Source: Desulfuromonas sp. DDH964 (GTDB lineage: Bacteria > Desulfobacterota > Desulfuromonadia > Desulfuromonadales > DDH964). Taken from it: DNA of 64,000 nt. Of the stretch, positions 43,535 to 56,202 are shown one piece after another (the first letter of the stretch is position 1; every line of letters starts with the position of its first letter). The DNA is taken from the NCBI RefSeq assembly GCF_001611275.1, contig NZ_CP015080.1, positions 2,666,001 through 2,730,000 on the forward strand, in the 5' to 3' direction. A model generated the notes under the pieces. It saw only the letters and a program-made list of their open reading frames with translations, did not search any database and had not been told where the DNA came from. A program made the position numbers and the translations under genes.

Positions 43535-46500
43535 TTACCATTGCGGCTCCCCCTTCAACTTGCGGACCAGGATGAAGGTATCGCGGTTGGCGCCGGTCGG
43601 CCCCCAGTAGTTCCAGCCGTAGGTGAACTGGCCATAGCCGCCCAGCATCAGGTTCGGCTTGAGACGGATGCGGTTGAGGCTGTTGTGGCCACCGGCGCGC
43701 TTGTTCTTGCGCAGCGGTGATTTCGGCACGCCGATGGTCCGCTCCGGGGCATGGTAGAGGAAGGAGATCCCCCGCGGCAGACGGGAGCTCACCACCGCCC
43801 GGGTCACCACCACGCCATGGTCGTTGTAGACCTCGACCCAGTCGTTGTCGATCACGCCGATCTGCGCGGCATCCTGGTCGTTGATCCAAAAAGGGTGGCA
43901 GCCGCGCGACAGGGTCAGCATGCGGTGGTTGTCGCCGTAGGTGCTGTGAATCCCCCACTTGCCGTGCGGCGTCAGGTAGTTGAGCAGGATGCTCTTCTCG
44001 TCCGTTTCGCTGACCAGCAGGTCCTGCAGGCTGCTCGGATCGGGTTTCGGCTTGTAGGTCGGCAGATGCTCGCCGGCGGCGATATAGCCCTGGTGATCGA
44101 GATAGAAGTGCTGGCGCCCGGTCAGGGTCCGCCAGGGGACCAGCTTCTCGACGTTGAGGCAATAGGCCGAATAGGCCCGGCCGTTACCGGTCAGGCCCGA
44201 CCAGAGCGGACTGTTGAGCAGCCGGCGCGGCTGACGGTCGAGGTCGGCGAAGGTGGTGCGCACGCCGCGGGTATCGACGGCCAGATCGGTGAGCTGCAGG
44301 CCGACTTTTTTCTCCTCGGCGGCGAAAGCGCGGAAGGCCATCTCGCCATTGGTCTCGGGCGCGAGCTTGAGGATCACCTCGGCGGCGTACTTCGCCTCGC
44401 TCAGGGAGGGGTAACGCTTGCCACCCCACTCCTCACTCTTGCCGCTGGTGCTCATCTCGTCGTAGTAGTCATCGACCTTCCAGGTGAGGCCGTGGGCGCC
44501 GATCCCCTCCCGGGCGTTGGGGCCCAGGGAGATGAAGCGATTGTAGAGGTTTTTGTAGTCGCGTTCGACCACCACCAGCCCGGGCATGGTCTTGCCGGGG
44601 ATCGGTTCGCACTCCCCCTTGCTCCAGTCCTTGATCTCAGCTTGCGCCATTTCGGCCGGGGTGTCGTGCTGCAGCGGTACGGCGACGAGGTCGCGCACCG
44701 GGTCGGGGAGATGGACTTCGGCCAGCTCACTGACTTTTTTGGCCAGCCCCTTGAAGATGTCCCAGTCGCTCTTCGACTCCCAGCAGGGGGGGACGGCCGC
44801 CTGCAGCGGGTGAATGAAGGAGTGCATGTCGGTGGTATTGAGATCGTCCTTCTCGTACCAGGTGGCGGTTGGCAGGACGATGTCCGAGTAGAGCGCCGAG
44901 GTGTCCATGCGGAAGTTGATGTCGACCACCAGGTCAAGCTTCCCTTGCGGCGCCTGGTCGTGCCAGACCACCTCCTTGACCGAATCCTTCGCGGTCTCCG
45001 GGGCGACGCTGTTGGTGTGGGTGCCGAGGTAGTGCTTGAGGAAATACTCGTGCCCCTTGGCGCTCGACATCAGGGCGTTGCCGCGCCAGATGATCCACAG
45101 CCGCGGCCAATTGGAAGGCGCGTCGGGGTCCTCGACGGCGAACTTCATCTTTTTCTCGGCCAGCTGTTTTACGGTCCAGTCGACGACCGTCTGGTTGCTG
45201 GCCGCACCGGCAGCCTCCGCCTGCTTGACCACTTCGGTCGGGTTGCGGTCGAACTGGGGGTAGAAGGGGAGCCAGCCGTTGCGCACCGCACGCACCTGGT
45301 GATCCATGGTGTGGCCGGCGGTGATAGCGCTCTGCTCGGCGACCGGCTGAATCCGTGCCTCGTCGCTGGTTCGCTCGTAACGCCACTGGTCGCTGTGGGC
45401 ATAGTGGTAGGAGGGCGCGTTCTGGAAGCGCGGCGGCTTGCTCCAGTCGAGCGCCCCCATGATCGTCGCCCAGGGGGCGGCCGGGGCGAGCTTCTCCTGG
45501 CCGACATAGTGATTGAGGCCACCGCCATTCTTGCCGACGCAGCCGCAGAGCATCAGGGCGACGATGCCGGCGCGATAGGTGAGGTTGGAATGGTACCAGT
45601 GGTTGACCCCGGCACCAATGATGATCGAACACTTGCCGCCGGTCTTCTCGGCGGTCGCGGCCCATTCGCGGGCGAACTGGATAACATTGGCGCGGTCGAT
45701 GCCGGTGAACTTCTCCTGCCAGGCCGGGGTGTAGACCTGGTCGTCGTCGTAGCCGGCCGGGTAGGCGCCGGAAAGACCGCGCTCGACGCCGAACTGGGCC
45801 ATCAACAGGTCATAGACGGTGGTTACCGCGACCTTCCCCTGCAAAGTCTCCAGGTAGCGGACCGGCACCCCGCGCTGCACGGTCTGCTCAGCGCCAAAAT
45901 CATCAAAGGTCACCTGCAGTACATCCTCTTTGCCGTCGAGCAGGCTCAATACCGGGGCGATCTCGCTGCCGTCCTGGCCGTCCTTCTGCTGCAGGTTCCA
46001 CTCCCCCTTCTTCTCCTGCCAGCGGAAGCCGAGGGTGCCCAGCGGCAGGCGCGGCTGGTCGCTGGCTTCATCCCAGACCAGGTACTTGAAGGCGGCGTTT
46101 TCTTCCTTGCTGTATCGTTCCAGCGCGGCGCCGCTGAGCATGCGCCCGGCGCGGTAGCTGTCATCCTGTTCGTTGAGCTGGATCAGGAAAGGGGTGTCGC
46201 TGAAACGTTTGAGGTAATCGTGGAAATAGGGGGTTTTTGCCTGGTGGTGATATTCGCTGAGGATGACATGGTTGACCGCCATCCAGAAGGCGCCGTCCTG
46301 GCCGGCGTGGGCCGGAATCCACCAGTCGGCGTGCTTGGAGGTCATGGAAAAATCGGGCGAGAGGACCGTCACCTTGGAGCCGTTGTGGCGCGCCTCGACC
46401 AGGAAATGGGCATCCGGGGTACGGGTCATGTTGACGTTCGACCCCATCACCGCGATGTACTTGCTGTTGTACCAGTCGGCACTCTCGGCGACATCGGTCT

Positions 46501-47152
46501 GTTCCCCCCAGATCTCCGGCGAAGCGTTGGGCAGGTCGCAGTACCAGTCGTAGAAGCTCAGGTTGACGCCGCCCAAGAGCTGCATGAAGCGAACGCCGCC
46601 GGCAAAGCTGAGCATCGACATCGCCGGAATCGGCGAGAAGCCGACCAGCCGGTCGGCGCCGTGTTTCTTGATGGTGTAGACCGTCGAGGCGGCGATAAGT
46701 TCCTCGACCTCGGCCCAGCTGGAGCGGCGGAAGCCCCCCTTGCCGCGCGCCTGCTGGTAACTCTTGCGCCGCTCGGGGTTTTCGACGATCGACGCCCAGG
46801 CCGCCACCGGATCGCTGTGCTCGGCCCGGGCCGCGCGCCAGAGGTCGGTCAGCACCCCGCGCAGGTAGGGATACTTGATGCGCAGCGGGCTGTAGAGATA
46901 CCAGGAGAAGGAGATGCCGCGCTGGCAGCCGCGGGGTTCGTAAGAGGGAAGCCCCGCTTCGAGCTCGGGGTAATCGGTCGCCTGCAGCTCCCAGCCGACG
47001 ATGCCGTCCTTGACATGGACGTTCCAGGAGCAGCCGCCGGTGCAATTGACGCCGTGGGTACTGCGCACCACCTTGTCGCACTGGTTGCGGTTGCGGTAGA
47101 ACTCTTCCCAGGCCCGCGACTTCGGGTCGACAATATCCTTGATCCAGCTCAT
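43535..47152 (-). CDS. narG: Respiratory nitrate reductase alpha subunit
   Basis: 1,205 residues. The FS0 [4Fe-4S] ligands are His33, Cys37, Cys41 and Cys76 ([10 protein letters not shown] ... GCQRG). The molybdenum ligand Asp is Asp227 in [10 protein letters not shown]. It reduces nitrate to nitrite with bis-MGD. The N terminus lacks a twin-arginine signal, as usual for cytoplasm-facing NarG. Start overlaps the stop of the preceding cytochrome gene by 4 bp. Confidence 0.97.
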   Translation of the reverse strand: MSWIKDIVDPKSRAWEEFYRNRNQCDKVVRSTHGVNCTGGCSWNVHVKDGIVGWELQATDYPELEAGLPSYEPRGCQRGISFSWYLYSPLRIKYPYLRGVLTDLWRAARAEHSDPVAAWASIVENPERRKSYQQARGKGGFRRSSWAEVEELIAASTVYTIKKHGADRLVGFSPIPAMSMLSFAGGVRFMQLLGGVNLSFYDWYCDLPNASPEIWGEQTDVAESADWYNSKYIAVMGSNVNMTRTPDAHFLVEARHNGSKVTVLSPDFSMTSKHADWWIPAHAGQDGAFWMAVNHVILSEYHHQAKTPYFHDYLKRFSDTPFLIQLNEQDDSYRAGRMLSGAALERYSKEENAAFKYLVWDEASDQPRLPLGTLGFRWQEKKGEWNLQQKDGQDGSEIAPVLSLLDGKEDVLQVTFDDFGAEQTVQRGVPVRYLETLQGKVAVTTVYDLLMAQFGVERGLSGAYPAGYDDDQVYTPAWQEKFTGIDRANVIQFAREWAATAEKTGGKCSIIIGAGVNHWYHSNLTYRAGIVALMLCGCVGKNGGGLNHYVGQEKLAPAAPWATIMGALDWSKPPRFQNAPSYHYAHSDQWRYERTSDEARIQPVAEQSAITAGHTMDHQVRAVRNGWLPFYPQFDRNPTEVVKQAEAAGAASNQTVVDWTVKQLAEKKMKFAVEDPDAPSNWPRLWIIWRGNALMSSAKGHEYFLKHYLGTHTNSVAPETAKDSVKEVVWHDQAPQGKLDLVVDINFRMDTSALYSDIVLPTATWYEKDDLNTTDMHSFIHPLQAAVPPCWESKSDWDIFKGLAKKVSELAEVHLPDPVRDLVAVPLQHDTPAEMAQAEIKDWSKGECEPIPGKTMPGLVVVERDYKNLYNRFISLGPNAREGIGAHGLTWKVDDYYDEMSTSGKSEEWGGKRYPSLSEAKYAAEVILKLAPETNGEMAFRAFAAEEKKVGLQLTDLAVDTRGVRTTFADLDRQPRRLLNSPLWSGLTGNGRAYSAYCLNVEKLVPWRTLTGRQHFYLDHQGYIAAGEHLPTYKPKPDPSSLQDLLVSETDEKSILLNYLTPHGKWGIHSTYGDNHRMLTLSRGCHPFWINDQDAAQIGVIDNDWVEVYNDHGVVVTRAVVSSRLPRGISFLYHAPERTIGVPKSPLRKNKRAGGHNSLNRIRLKPNLMLGGYGQFTYGWNYWGPTGANRDTFILVRKLKGEPQW

Positions 47153-48003
47153 CGCATCCCACCTTTTTGGTTAGAGACCTGTCCCACCAACGATCGCCGG
47201 ACGCTGGGCAGCCGCCCCAGGCCAAACAGCAGCATTAGTCCGAACAGAACCAGCACACCACCGGCTACTTCCACCAGTAGCTGTCCATCGCTGACCACCG
47301 GGGTACCACTGACATGGGCAAAGTAGGCGCCGAGATCCTGCTGCTCAGTTGTGGACAGCGGACGTGTTGCATAGATGGGCTCCATACTTGGGAAGGGGAG
47401 GCTCTCGAGGATGCCGGAAACGCCTTCTTCACCATAATTTCCATAGATTCCGGTCAGATCTGGACCAAAGTTGGCTCCGCCGGCCAGCCCTACCCCGGCG
47501 ATACCGTGGCAGCCGAGGCACGGGGCCCCGCCGTTGGCGAGGGGAATCTCGCCGGTAAAAAGCTTCTCTCCACGGACCGCATTGCCGACAGTCTTTGAAG
47601 GTTTCGGTTCCGGGGCGGCAGTAGCACCCCCCTCAGGGTTGGCTAGATAGGCAAGCAGGGCCTCGATCTGTCCAGCATCCAACTGCAGATTCGGCATTGC
47701 CAGGCCGTTGAACCTGGCCAGCAGCGCCACTGCCGTTTTATCCCCGGAAGCTATAATCTTGGCCGGGTCTTGAATGAAACTGATCAACCAGGGCCGGTCG
47801 CGACGTTCGACCACCCCGAACAGGTCCGGGCCGGTCGGCCGGTCACCGGTTCCCAGACCGTGACATCCCGCGCACTTCTGATGAAACAACGTCTCGCCTT
47901 GCCCGGTCTGGTCCGAAGCGGCGGCCGCGCCGACGGCCAGGATTGCCACCAGGATCAGACTCATCCCAAATATGGCGGTTCGACCCGGTTCGTTTTTTCC
48001 CAT
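47149..48003 (-). CDS. Membrane-anchored diheme cytochrome c of the nar operon (NarC-like)
   Basis: 284 residues. Signal peptide about 1-29, then two cytochrome c domains each with one Cxx[10 protein letters not shown] (about residue 44) and CLGCHGIAG (about residue 160). A C-terminal membrane helix (about 243-262) anchors it. It is the first gene of the nar operon, overlapping narG, an arrangement similar to narC of Thermus and cytochrome genes in other nar operons. It may feed NarGHI or carry electrons to a periplasmic partner; role inferred. Confidence 0.88.
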   Translation of the reverse strand: MGKNEPGRTAIFGMSLILVAILAVGAAAASDQTGQGETLFHQKCAGCHGLGTGDRPTGPDLFGVVERRDRPWLISFIQDPAKIIASGDKTAVALLARFNGLAMPNLQLDAGQIEALLAYLANPEGGATAAPEPKPSKTVGNAVRGEKLFTGEIPLANGGAPCLGCHGIAGVGLAGGANFGPDLTGIYGNYGEEGVSGILESLPFPSMEPIYATRPLSTTEQQDLGAYFAHVSGTPVVSDGQLLVEVAGGVLVLFGLMLLFGLGRLPSVRRSLVGQVSNQKGGMR

Positions 48004-48195
48004 CGCTTCACCTCGATTGATCAGCGCAAAACAACATGATTAAATGGTTCCCCGGCAACGGCATCCACATGCCGCGCAGCCATTACAGACCCTTAACGAT
48101 TAACAGCCTTTCAGGCCATGGCAAGTAGCCTGCGCCCGGTTATCCCGACGATACCCGACAGCTACTCGATCACTGACCAGGGGAACGCTGGGTTC

Positions 48196-48237
48196 ACTAT
48201 AAAACTGCTTTTGAATTCCAGATTTGACCTGGGTCAA
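48196..48237 (-). promoter_or_regulatory. FNR/DNR-type promoter of the nar operon
   Basis: On the minus strand TTGACCCAGGTCAA (48224-48237) is followed by exactly 22 bp and TATAGT (48196-48201). The transcript would start near 48189, leaving a leader of about 185 nt before the cytochrome start at 48003. This is the main feature of the 403-bp gap 48004-48406. Confidence 0.85.
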
Positions 48238-48406
48238 GTCCTCCCGATAAATATTTACTCACCTGCAGTAAACCATTTTATCTTCTTGCCACCGGGCTTG
48301 AGCAACCTGGCCCGGCGTCATGTCTCACCTCGTCAATCCTTGACCGCCGGCAGGAATCCGGTTAGATTGGGCACGGCTTCATACCACCCCTGAACGGACC
48401 CCATCC

Positions 48407-49366
48407 TTGGCGCTGCTCGAAGTCCGCAACCTCAAAACCTACTTCTTCACTCCCGGCGGCCTGGTCAAGGCGGTCGGTGGCATCGATTTCTCCATCGATG
48501 CCGGGCAGACTTTGGCCCTGGTCGGGGAATCGGGGTGCGGCAAGTCGATCACCGCCCTCTCGCTGCTGCGGCTGGTGCCGGAGCCGGGACGGGTGGTGGG
48601 CGGGGAAGTCCTCTTTGCCGGGGAGGATCTGCAACGGTTCCCCGAGGCGGAGATGCGCCGCATCCGCGGCAACCAGGTGGCGATGATCTTCCAGGAGCCG
48701 ATGACCGCGCTCAACCCGGTCTTCCGCATCGGCGACCAGATTGCCGAGGTTCTGACCCTGCACAAGGGGCTCGCGCCCCGCGCCGCCCTGGAGGCCGCCG
48801 CCGACCTGCTGCACCAGGTCGGCATCCCCGAGGCCGGGCGCCGCCTTCGTGAATACCCGCACCAGCTCTCGGGCGGCATGCGCCAGCGGGTGATGATCGC
48901 CATGGCCCTCGCCTGCGACCCGCGGCTGCTGATCGCCGACGAGCCGACCACCGCCCTCGATGTTACGATCCAGGCACAGATCCTCGAACTCCTCGACCGG
49001 CTGCGCCGCGAGCGGCAGATGGCGACGCTGCTGATCACCCACGATCTCGGCGTCGTCGCCGAATCGGCCGACACGGTCGCCATCATGTATGCCGGACTGA
49101 TCGTCGAATACGCTCCGGTGCGCGACCTCTTTGCCGACCCCCGGCACCCCTATACTCGCGGCCTGCTCGCCTGCATTCCGCGCCTCGGGGAAAAACGGCA
49201 GCGCCTGACCCCGATCGACGGCCAGGTCCCGGTCGCCGGCGAACTGCCCGCCGGCTGTACCTTCCTGGAACGATGCGCCGCCCCCTTCGCCCCCTGCGGC
49301 AACCAGCTGCCGCCGATGACCGAAATCCGGCCCGGCCACCTGGTGCGCTGCTGGCAGGGGAGGTAG
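48407..49366 (+). CDS. Oligopeptide/nickel-type ABC transporter ATPase (OppD-like)
   Basis: 319 residues. Walker A GESGCGKS, signature LSGGMRQRV, Walker [15 protein letters not shown] and a C-terminal [13 protein letters not shown] segment place it in the DppD/OppD group. Begins with TTG and no ribosome site I can support, so the start is uncertain. No permease or binding protein gene is nearby; the rest of the importer must be elsewhere. Confidence 0.88.
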   Translation: MALLEVRNLKTYFFTPGGLVKAVGGIDFSIDAGQTLALVGESGCGKSITALSLLRLVPEPGRVVGGEVLFAGEDLQRFPEAEMRRIRGNQVAMIFQEPMTALNPVFRIGDQIAEVLTLHKGLAPRAALEAAADLLHQVGIPEAGRRLREYPHQLSGGMRQRVMIAMALACDPRLLIADEPTTALDVTIQAQILELLDRLRRERQMATLLITHDLGVVAESADTVAIMYAGLIVEYAPVRDLFADPRHPYTRGLLACIPRLGEKRQRLTPIDGQVPVAGELPAGCTFLERCAAPFAPCGNQLPPMTEIRPGHLVRCWQGR

Positions 49367-49371
49367 CGACG

Positions 49372-50364
49372 ATGGAACCCCTTCTTTCGGTGCGCAACCT
49401 GCGCAAGAGCTTCGCCGTCAGCGGCAAGACCCCGGGGGCCCGGTCGCAGCGGCTGCTGGCGGTCGACGACATTTCCTTCGATCTCTACCCCGGCGAAACT
49501 CTCGGCCTGGTTGGCGAGTCGGGGTGCGGCAAGTCGACCACCGGCAAGCTGCTGCTGCGCCTGCTCGACGCTGACGGCGGCGAGGTTCACTTTGCCGGCG
49601 AAAACCTGCTGCAGCTTTCCGAGCGGCGCCTGCGCCCCCACCGGCGCCAGCTGCAGATGATCTTCCAGGACCCCTATTCCTCCCTCAACCCGCGCATGCG
49701 GGTCGGGCAGATTGTCGCCGAGCCGCTCGTCATTCACGGCCTCGCCCGCGGCAGGGAGCTGCAGAGTGAGGTGGTGCGCCTGCTGGGCACCGTCGGTCTC
49801 GGCGCCGAGCACCTCGATCGCTACCCCCATGAGTTTTCCGGCGGCCAGCGCCAGCGCATCGGTATCGCCCGCGCCCTGGCAGTACGGCCGCAGCTGATCG
49901 TCGCCGACGAGCCGGTCTCGGCCCTCGACCTGTCGATCCAGGCCCAGGTCGTCAACCTGCTGCAGGACATCCAGCAGCAGTTCGGCCTCACCTACCTCTT
50001 CATCGCTCACGATCTCTCGGTGATCGAGCATCTCAGCGACCGGGTGGCGGTGATGTACCTCGGCCGCATTGTCGAACTCGCGCCGGCGGATGCCCTCTAC
50101 CGCCAGCCTCGCCACCCCTACAGCGAGGCCCTCCTCAACGCCGTACCGATCCCCGACCCGGCAGCGCGCCGCGCCCACCGGCCGCTGCAGGGAGAGATTC
50201 CCTCCCCGATCGAACCGCCCACGGGCTGCACCTTCCACCCCCGCTGTCCCTACGCCCGCCCGCTTTGCGCCGAGCAGACCCCGCCGCTGGTCGACCAGGG
50301 GAGCGGCCAGTTTGCCGCCTGCTTCTTCAGCGCCGAGGTCGGCAAGTTTCGCCAGGCGCGCTGA
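49372..50364 (+). CDS. Oligopeptide/nickel-type ABC transporter ATPase (OppF-like)
   Basis: 330 residues. Walker [10 protein letters not shown], signature FSGGQRQRIGIARAL, Walker B LIVADEPVSALDLS. The C-terminal CTFHPRCPYARPLC is the tail typical of DppF/OppF ATPases. It starts 6 bp after its partner, with GGGGAGG upstream of ATG, so the two are co-transcribed and likely act as a heterodimer. Confidence 0.9.
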   Translation: MEPLLSVRNLRKSFAVSGKTPGARSQRLLAVDDISFDLYPGETLGLVGESGCGKSTTGKLLLRLLDADGGEVHFAGENLLQLSERRLRPHRRQLQMIFQDPYSSLNPRMRVGQIVAEPLVIHGLARGRELQSEVVRLLGTVGLGAEHLDRYPHEFSGGQRQRIGIARALAVRPQLIVADEPVSALDLSIQAQVVNLLQDIQQQFGLTYLFIAHDLSVIEHLSDRVAVMYLGRIVELAPADALYRQPRHPYSEALLNAVPIPDPAARRAHRPLQGEIPSPIEPPTGCTFHPRCPYARPLCAEQTPPLVDQGSGQFAACFFSAEVGKFRQAR

Positions 50365-50402
50365 CCCTCCCCTGCCAGGCACCCCTTTGCCGTTGACACC
50401 CC

Positions 50403-50418
50403 GTGCCAGCAATGGCAC
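50403..50418. promoter_or_regulatory. 16-bp palindrome, candidate activator site 1
   Basis: GTGCCAGCAATGGCAC, a perfect GTGCCA-N4-TGGCAC inverted repeat 109 bp before the activator gene. The same layout recurs at 52858-52873. Confidence 0.6.
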
Positions 50419-50526
50419 AATCGGCGCCATTGCCAGGGGTATCTTTCTCCCCTGAACTGTCATTGCCAGCAGTTTGTCGAGACCGCCGCGGCACAATCGG
50501 CCGCCGCGCGCAGCAGGAGGTTTTGC

Positions 50527-52812
<2,286 letters not shown>

Positions 52813-52857
52813 GGACCCGCCATTGAGCCAAATCCAACACAACCCTGGCCTCACCGC

Positions 52858-52873
52858 GTGCCAAAACCGGCAC
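52858..52873. promoter_or_regulatory. 16-bp palindrome, candidate activator site 2
   Basis: GTGCCAAAACCGGCAC, same layout as 50403-50418 with one base different in each of the outer arms. It lies about 170 bp upstream of the sigma-54 promoter at 53041, a normal distance for an enhancer site. Confidence 0.6.
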
Positions 52874-53040
52874 ACCGTGACAATCGGCTGTTTTTATTGA
52901 TAAATTTCCAATTTTTTTAATCCGCCTAGAATTATTGTGCCATCCTCGACACAGCCTCCGACCGAACCTACTTCATACTGCCTCGCCACGAGGCGGCAGA
53001 ATCCGCATATTTCCAGGGCCTGCCGCTTCCGGCTTCAACT

Positions 53041-53055
53041 TGGCACGCCCTTTGC
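53041..53055 (+). promoter_or_regulatory. Sigma-54 promoter
   Basis: TGGCAC-N5-TTGC, an exact match to the -24/-12 consensus. Transcription would start near 53067. It lies 203 bp before ptsP and downstream of the sigma-54 activator gene. Confidence 0.85.
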
Positions 53056-53066
53056 TAACCCTAAAA

Positions 53067-53162
53067 ACCAACTTTCACGGGGATTTACTACGTTCCATAC
53101 CAACCGGAAACCAGTCCCCCTTGCGCCGCCCGGGATCTCTCTCCCCCGAGCGGCGTTTTTTT
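53067..53162 (+). ncRNA. Candidate sigma-54-driven small RNA or ptsP leader
   Basis: Between the predicted start near 53067 and the terminator at 53124-53162 there is about 95 nt with no convincing ORF. It could be a stand-alone regulatory RNA or an attenuated leader of ptsP. Together with the palindrome upstream this explains the 431-bp gap 52813-53243. Confidence 0.55.
53124..53162 (+). terminator. Rho-independent terminator upstream of ptsP
   Basis: CGCCGC-C-CGGG (53124-53134) pairs with CCCG-A-GCGGCG (53145-53155), one mismatch, then seven T residues. A weak -10-like TAGAAT (53188-53193) after it may give ptsP its own promoter. Confidence 0.85.
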
Positions 53163-53243
53163 ATTCGCCAAGGGGAAAAGGTTCCGCTAGAATTTAACGA
53201 GGCTTAACTTTAATGTTTTTCTCCCCCAGGAGGGAATGAAGAG

Positions 53244-55589
53244 ATGCCAACCTCGAAACCGCGCGAAAAGATCGGCATCACCACCCTTGAGGACATCAGC
53301 GCGCTGATCCTCCAGTCCCACGATCTCGACGAGACCCTGCGCAACATCGTCAACCTCGTCGCTCGTCGCATGGGGACCGAGGTCTGCTCCATCTACCTCC
53401 TCGACGACGACCTGCAGACCCTGCGATTGCGCGCCAGCAAGGGTCTCTCGCGACGCGCCGTCGACAAGGTCACCATGAAGATCGGGGAGGGGCTCACCGG
53501 CATGGCCGCGCAGGAGCGTCATGCCGTCGCGATCCTCGAGCCCCAGTCCCACCCGCGCTACCGCTACTTCAAGGAGACCGGCGAAGAGCGCTTCCATTCC
53601 TTTCTCGGCATCCCCCTCTTCGATCGCAACCACCCCCTCGGGGTGGTCGTGCTGCAGACCAAGGAAGCCCGCCAGTTCAGCCCCGAAGAGATCAGCGCCC
53701 TGTCGACCATCGCCTTCCAGGTCAGCTCGATCGTCATCAACGCCCGCCTGCTTGACTCGATCCGCCAGAAGGAGGAGGAGTCGAGCCGCTTCGCCCGGGA
53801 GCTGGAGAAAACCCGGCAGTCCCTGCTCCAGCGCGAGCAGCCGGTGGACGGCGGCGGCGAGCTGGCGATGCGCGGCATTGTCGCCTACCCCGGCGTCGTC
53901 TCCGGACCGGCCCATGTCCTCGACCAGAAGCTCGGCTTTGCCGACATCCTCGACGAGGAGGAAGTCGACAGCCCGACGGAACTCGCGCGCCTCGAGGCCG
54001 CCCTCGAGAAAACCCGGATCCAGACCCTCTTCCTGGAAAAACGGGTCGCCGAGCGCCTTTCCGAAAACGATGCGGCAATTTTCCACACTCACCTGATGAT
54101 CCTCGAGGACCGCAGCTTTCTCGACAAGCTGCGCCGCGAGATCAAGGGGGGACACAGCGCCCCCTATGCCCTGAAGAAGGTGGTAAGCGGCTACATCGAG
54201 GCCTTTGCCCGGATGGAGGATCAGTACCTCCGGGAACGGGCAGCGGACATGGAAGACATCGGTCGGCGCCTGCTTGGCAACCTGGTCGGGGAAGAGCACC
54301 AGGTGCTGCAGCTGCGCAGTCCCGGGATTCTCGTCGCCAGCGAACTTCTGCCGTCGGACATGGCCGGGCTTGATCACGAACAGCTCCGCGGCATCGTCAC
54401 CGAGGCCGGCGAAAAGAACTCCCACGCGGTGATCATGGCCAAGGCGCTCGGAATTCCGGCCCTGGTTGGAGTCCGCGGCGCCGTCAAGGCGGTCCGTCCC
54501 GAAGACCCATTGATCCTCGACGCCAACTCCGGCTGTCTCTACGTCAACCCGCCGGCCAAGATCGTCGAAGAGTACCGGCGCCTGGAGGAGGACTGCGGCC
54601 GGGAACTGCACCGCCTCGAGGAATATCGGGATCTGCCGGCCCGGACCAGCGACGGCGAGCGGGTGCTGTTGCGCGCCAACATCGGCCTGGTGTCGGATGT
54701 CGAAGTCGCCCGCCGCAATGGCGCCGAAGGAGTCGGTCTTTACCGCACCGAATTTCCCTACATGGCGCGCGGCGATTTCCCCGACCGCAACGACCAGTAC
54801 CAGCTCTACCGCAAGGTCATCGAGGGCTTTCCAGGTCACCCGGTGACGATCCGCACTCTCGACATCGGCGGCGACAAGGTGCTCCCCTACTTCAACCCGC
54901 CGAAGGAGGACAATCCCTTCATGGGGTGGCGTTCGGTGCGGGTCTCCCTCGACAACCGCGACATCTTCCGCACCCAGCTCGAAGCGATCCTGATGGCCGG
55001 CGTCCACGGTGAGGTAAAACTCCTCTTTCCGATGATCTCCGGCATCGAGGAAGTCCGCGCCTGCAAGGCGGTTCTCGCCGAGGCGCGGGAGAACCTGCGC
55101 CGCGACGGGGTGGAATGCGCCGCAACGATCCCCCTCGGGGTGATGATCGAGGTGCCGGCGGCGGTCCGCCTCGCCCCCCAACTGGCCCGCGAGGTCGATT
55201 TCTTCGCCCTTGGCACCAACGATCTGATCCAGTACATGCTCGCCGCCGATCGCAACAATCCGCTGGTCAGCAAGTACTACGATCCGCTCCACCCGGCGAT
55301 CCTGCAGGTGCTGCGCGACGTGACCGAGGTGGCGCGCGAACAGGGCAAGGGCCTCTGCCTCTGCGGCGAAATGGCCTCCGACCCCCTCTGTTTCCTGCTG
55401 CTGATCGGCCTCGGCATCCGCGAGTTCTCGATGCCGGCACCCTTTATTCCGCGCACCAAGGCGCTGCTGGCGACGATCTCCGCCCGGGCGGCACGCAAGG
55501 TCGCGCGGGAGGTGACGGAAATGGGAGAAAGCCGGCAGATCCGCAAATCCCTGGCCCGGCTCCTTGGCGAGCCCCGTCGGCCCGACTGA
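53244..55589 (+). CDS. ptsP: PtsP (Enzyme I-Ntr): GAF domain plus PEP-protein phosphotransferase
   Basis: 781 residues. N-terminal GAF domain (about 15-165), then the Enzyme I N-terminal helices, the phosphohistidine in GEKNSHAVIMAKALG (about residue 393), and the PEP-binding barrel with RTLDIGGDK and the metal and PEP residues in FFALGTNDLIQYMLAADR. Starts the nitrogen PTS relay by passing phosphate from PEP to NPr; NPr and EIIA-Ntr are not in the window. AGGAGGGAA precedes the ATG. Confidence 0.95.
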   Translation: MPTSKPREKIGITTLEDISALILQSHDLDETLRNIVNLVARRMGTEVCSIYLLDDDLQTLRLRASKGLSRRAVDKVTMKIGEGLTGMAAQERHAVAILEPQSHPRYRYFKETGEERFHSFLGIPLFDRNHPLGVVVLQTKEARQFSPEEISALSTIAFQVSSIVINARLLDSIRQKEEESSRFARELEKTRQSLLQREQPVDGGGELAMRGIVAYPGVVSGPAHVLDQKLGFADILDEEEVDSPTELARLEAALEKTRIQTLFLEKRVAERLSENDAAIFHTHLMILEDRSFLDKLRREIKGGHSAPYALKKVVSGYIEAFARMEDQYLRERAADMEDIGRRLLGNLVGEEHQVLQLRSPGILVASELLPSDMAGLDHEQLRGIVTEAGEKNSHAVIMAKALGIPALVGVRGAVKAVRPEDPLILDANSGCLYVNPPAKIVEEYRRLEEDCGRELHRLEEYRDLPARTSDGERVLLRANIGLVSDVEVARRNGAEGVGLYRTEFPYMARGDFPDRNDQYQLYRKVIEGFPGHPVTIRTLDIGGDKVLPYFNPPKEDNPFMGWRSVRVSLDNRDIFRTQLEAILMAGVHGEVKLLFPMISGIEEVRACKAVLAEARENLRRDGVECAATIPLGVMIEVPAAVRLAPQLAREVDFFALGTNDLIQYMLAADRNNPLVSKYYDPLHPAILQVLRDVTEVAREQGKGLCLCGEMASDPLCFLLLIGLGIREFSMPAPFIPRTKALLATISARAARKVAREVTEMGESRQIRKSLARLLGEPRRPD

Positions 55590-55610
55590 ACCGGGAAGGG
55601 GGCATTACCG

Positions 55611-55667
55611 CACCAGGAAAAGAGAAAGGCCGGGGCTTCAAGCCCCGGCCTTTCTCTTTTCCTGGTG
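55611..55667. terminator. Long perfect hairpin, bidirectional terminator
   Basis: A 27-bp perfect inverted repeat (55611-55637 with 55641-55667) with a 3-nt loop. GC core flanked by A-rich and T-rich arms. Lies between the convergent ptsP and the gene ending at 55684. Confidence 0.9.
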
Positions 55668-55683
55668 GAGAGCGCAGCGCCCT

Positions 55684-56202
55684 TCAGGATTCGTCGGCAC
55701 TGTCCGGCCGCTGGTAGCTGGCGAGCAGCTCCTCTTCCAGGCGCAATTGTTCGGCGCAGTAGGCCCAGCCCTGGTAGGCGGCCAGGCCGAGGATGGTGAC
55801 CCCGGCGACCAGTACCGCCCAGAAATTCTCCCGGAGCGATTCGGCGAAATGGAAAAAACCGAAAAAAGCGGCGAGGTAGAAGAGGTGAAGGTAGTTTCGC
55901 CCGGGCGGATCCCCCTTCGCCATCCGGGAAAGGATCAGGACCGAAGCGCTGAAGGCATAGCCGACCAGTGCCAGCTGGATCATCCGCACCGGCGGCGCCG
56001 GCCCCAGCCAGCGCCTCGCCCCCTCCGAGAAACTCGGCAGGAGATCGAAGCCGCGCGACGCCGCAATACTGACCGCCAGGAACGCCGCCACCAGCCAGAT
56101 CCCCCGGCTGGCCCGGTCGCGCAGCCTATTGATTCTGGCCTGCGCCTCCTGCCTGCGCCGGGAGGGGTCCGGGCTCGATGACTGGTGCGGCGGTGTCTGC
56201 AT
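55684..56202 (-). CDS. Membrane protein of unknown function
   Basis: 172 residues with about four hydrophobic helices (near 33-52, 72-92, 102-120, 127-147) and a polar N terminus rich in Arg and Gln. It overlaps the end of the upstream heme-sensor gene by 77 bp, so the two belong to one transcript. The ATG at 56202 is chosen with GGAG at slightly long spacing; an upstream extension is unlikely. Family not recognised. Confidence 0.65.
   Translation of the reverse strand: MQTPPHQSSSPDPSRRRQEAQARINRLRDRASRGIWLVAAFLAVSIAASRGFDLLPSFSEGARRWLGPAPPVRMIQLALVGYAFSASVLILSRMAKGDPPGRNYLHLFYLAAFFGFFHFAESLRENFWAVLVAGVTILGLAAYQGWAYCAEQLRLEEELLASYQRPDSADES

Noticed and set aside
43751..47326. 1,191-codon open frame antisense to narG
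   Set aside because: It is the GC-rich antisense shadow of narG, with no domain pattern and no ribosome site. Similar long shadows lie opposite the receptor gene (11718-13730), rlmL (29139-31451), ptsP (53187-55292) and the activator (49150-52875).
50377..50390. AGGCAC...TTGC resembling a sigma-54 promoter upstream of the hydrogenase-like activator
   Set aside because: The spacing between the two boxes is one base short (4 instead of 5), and sigma-54 does not tolerate that.
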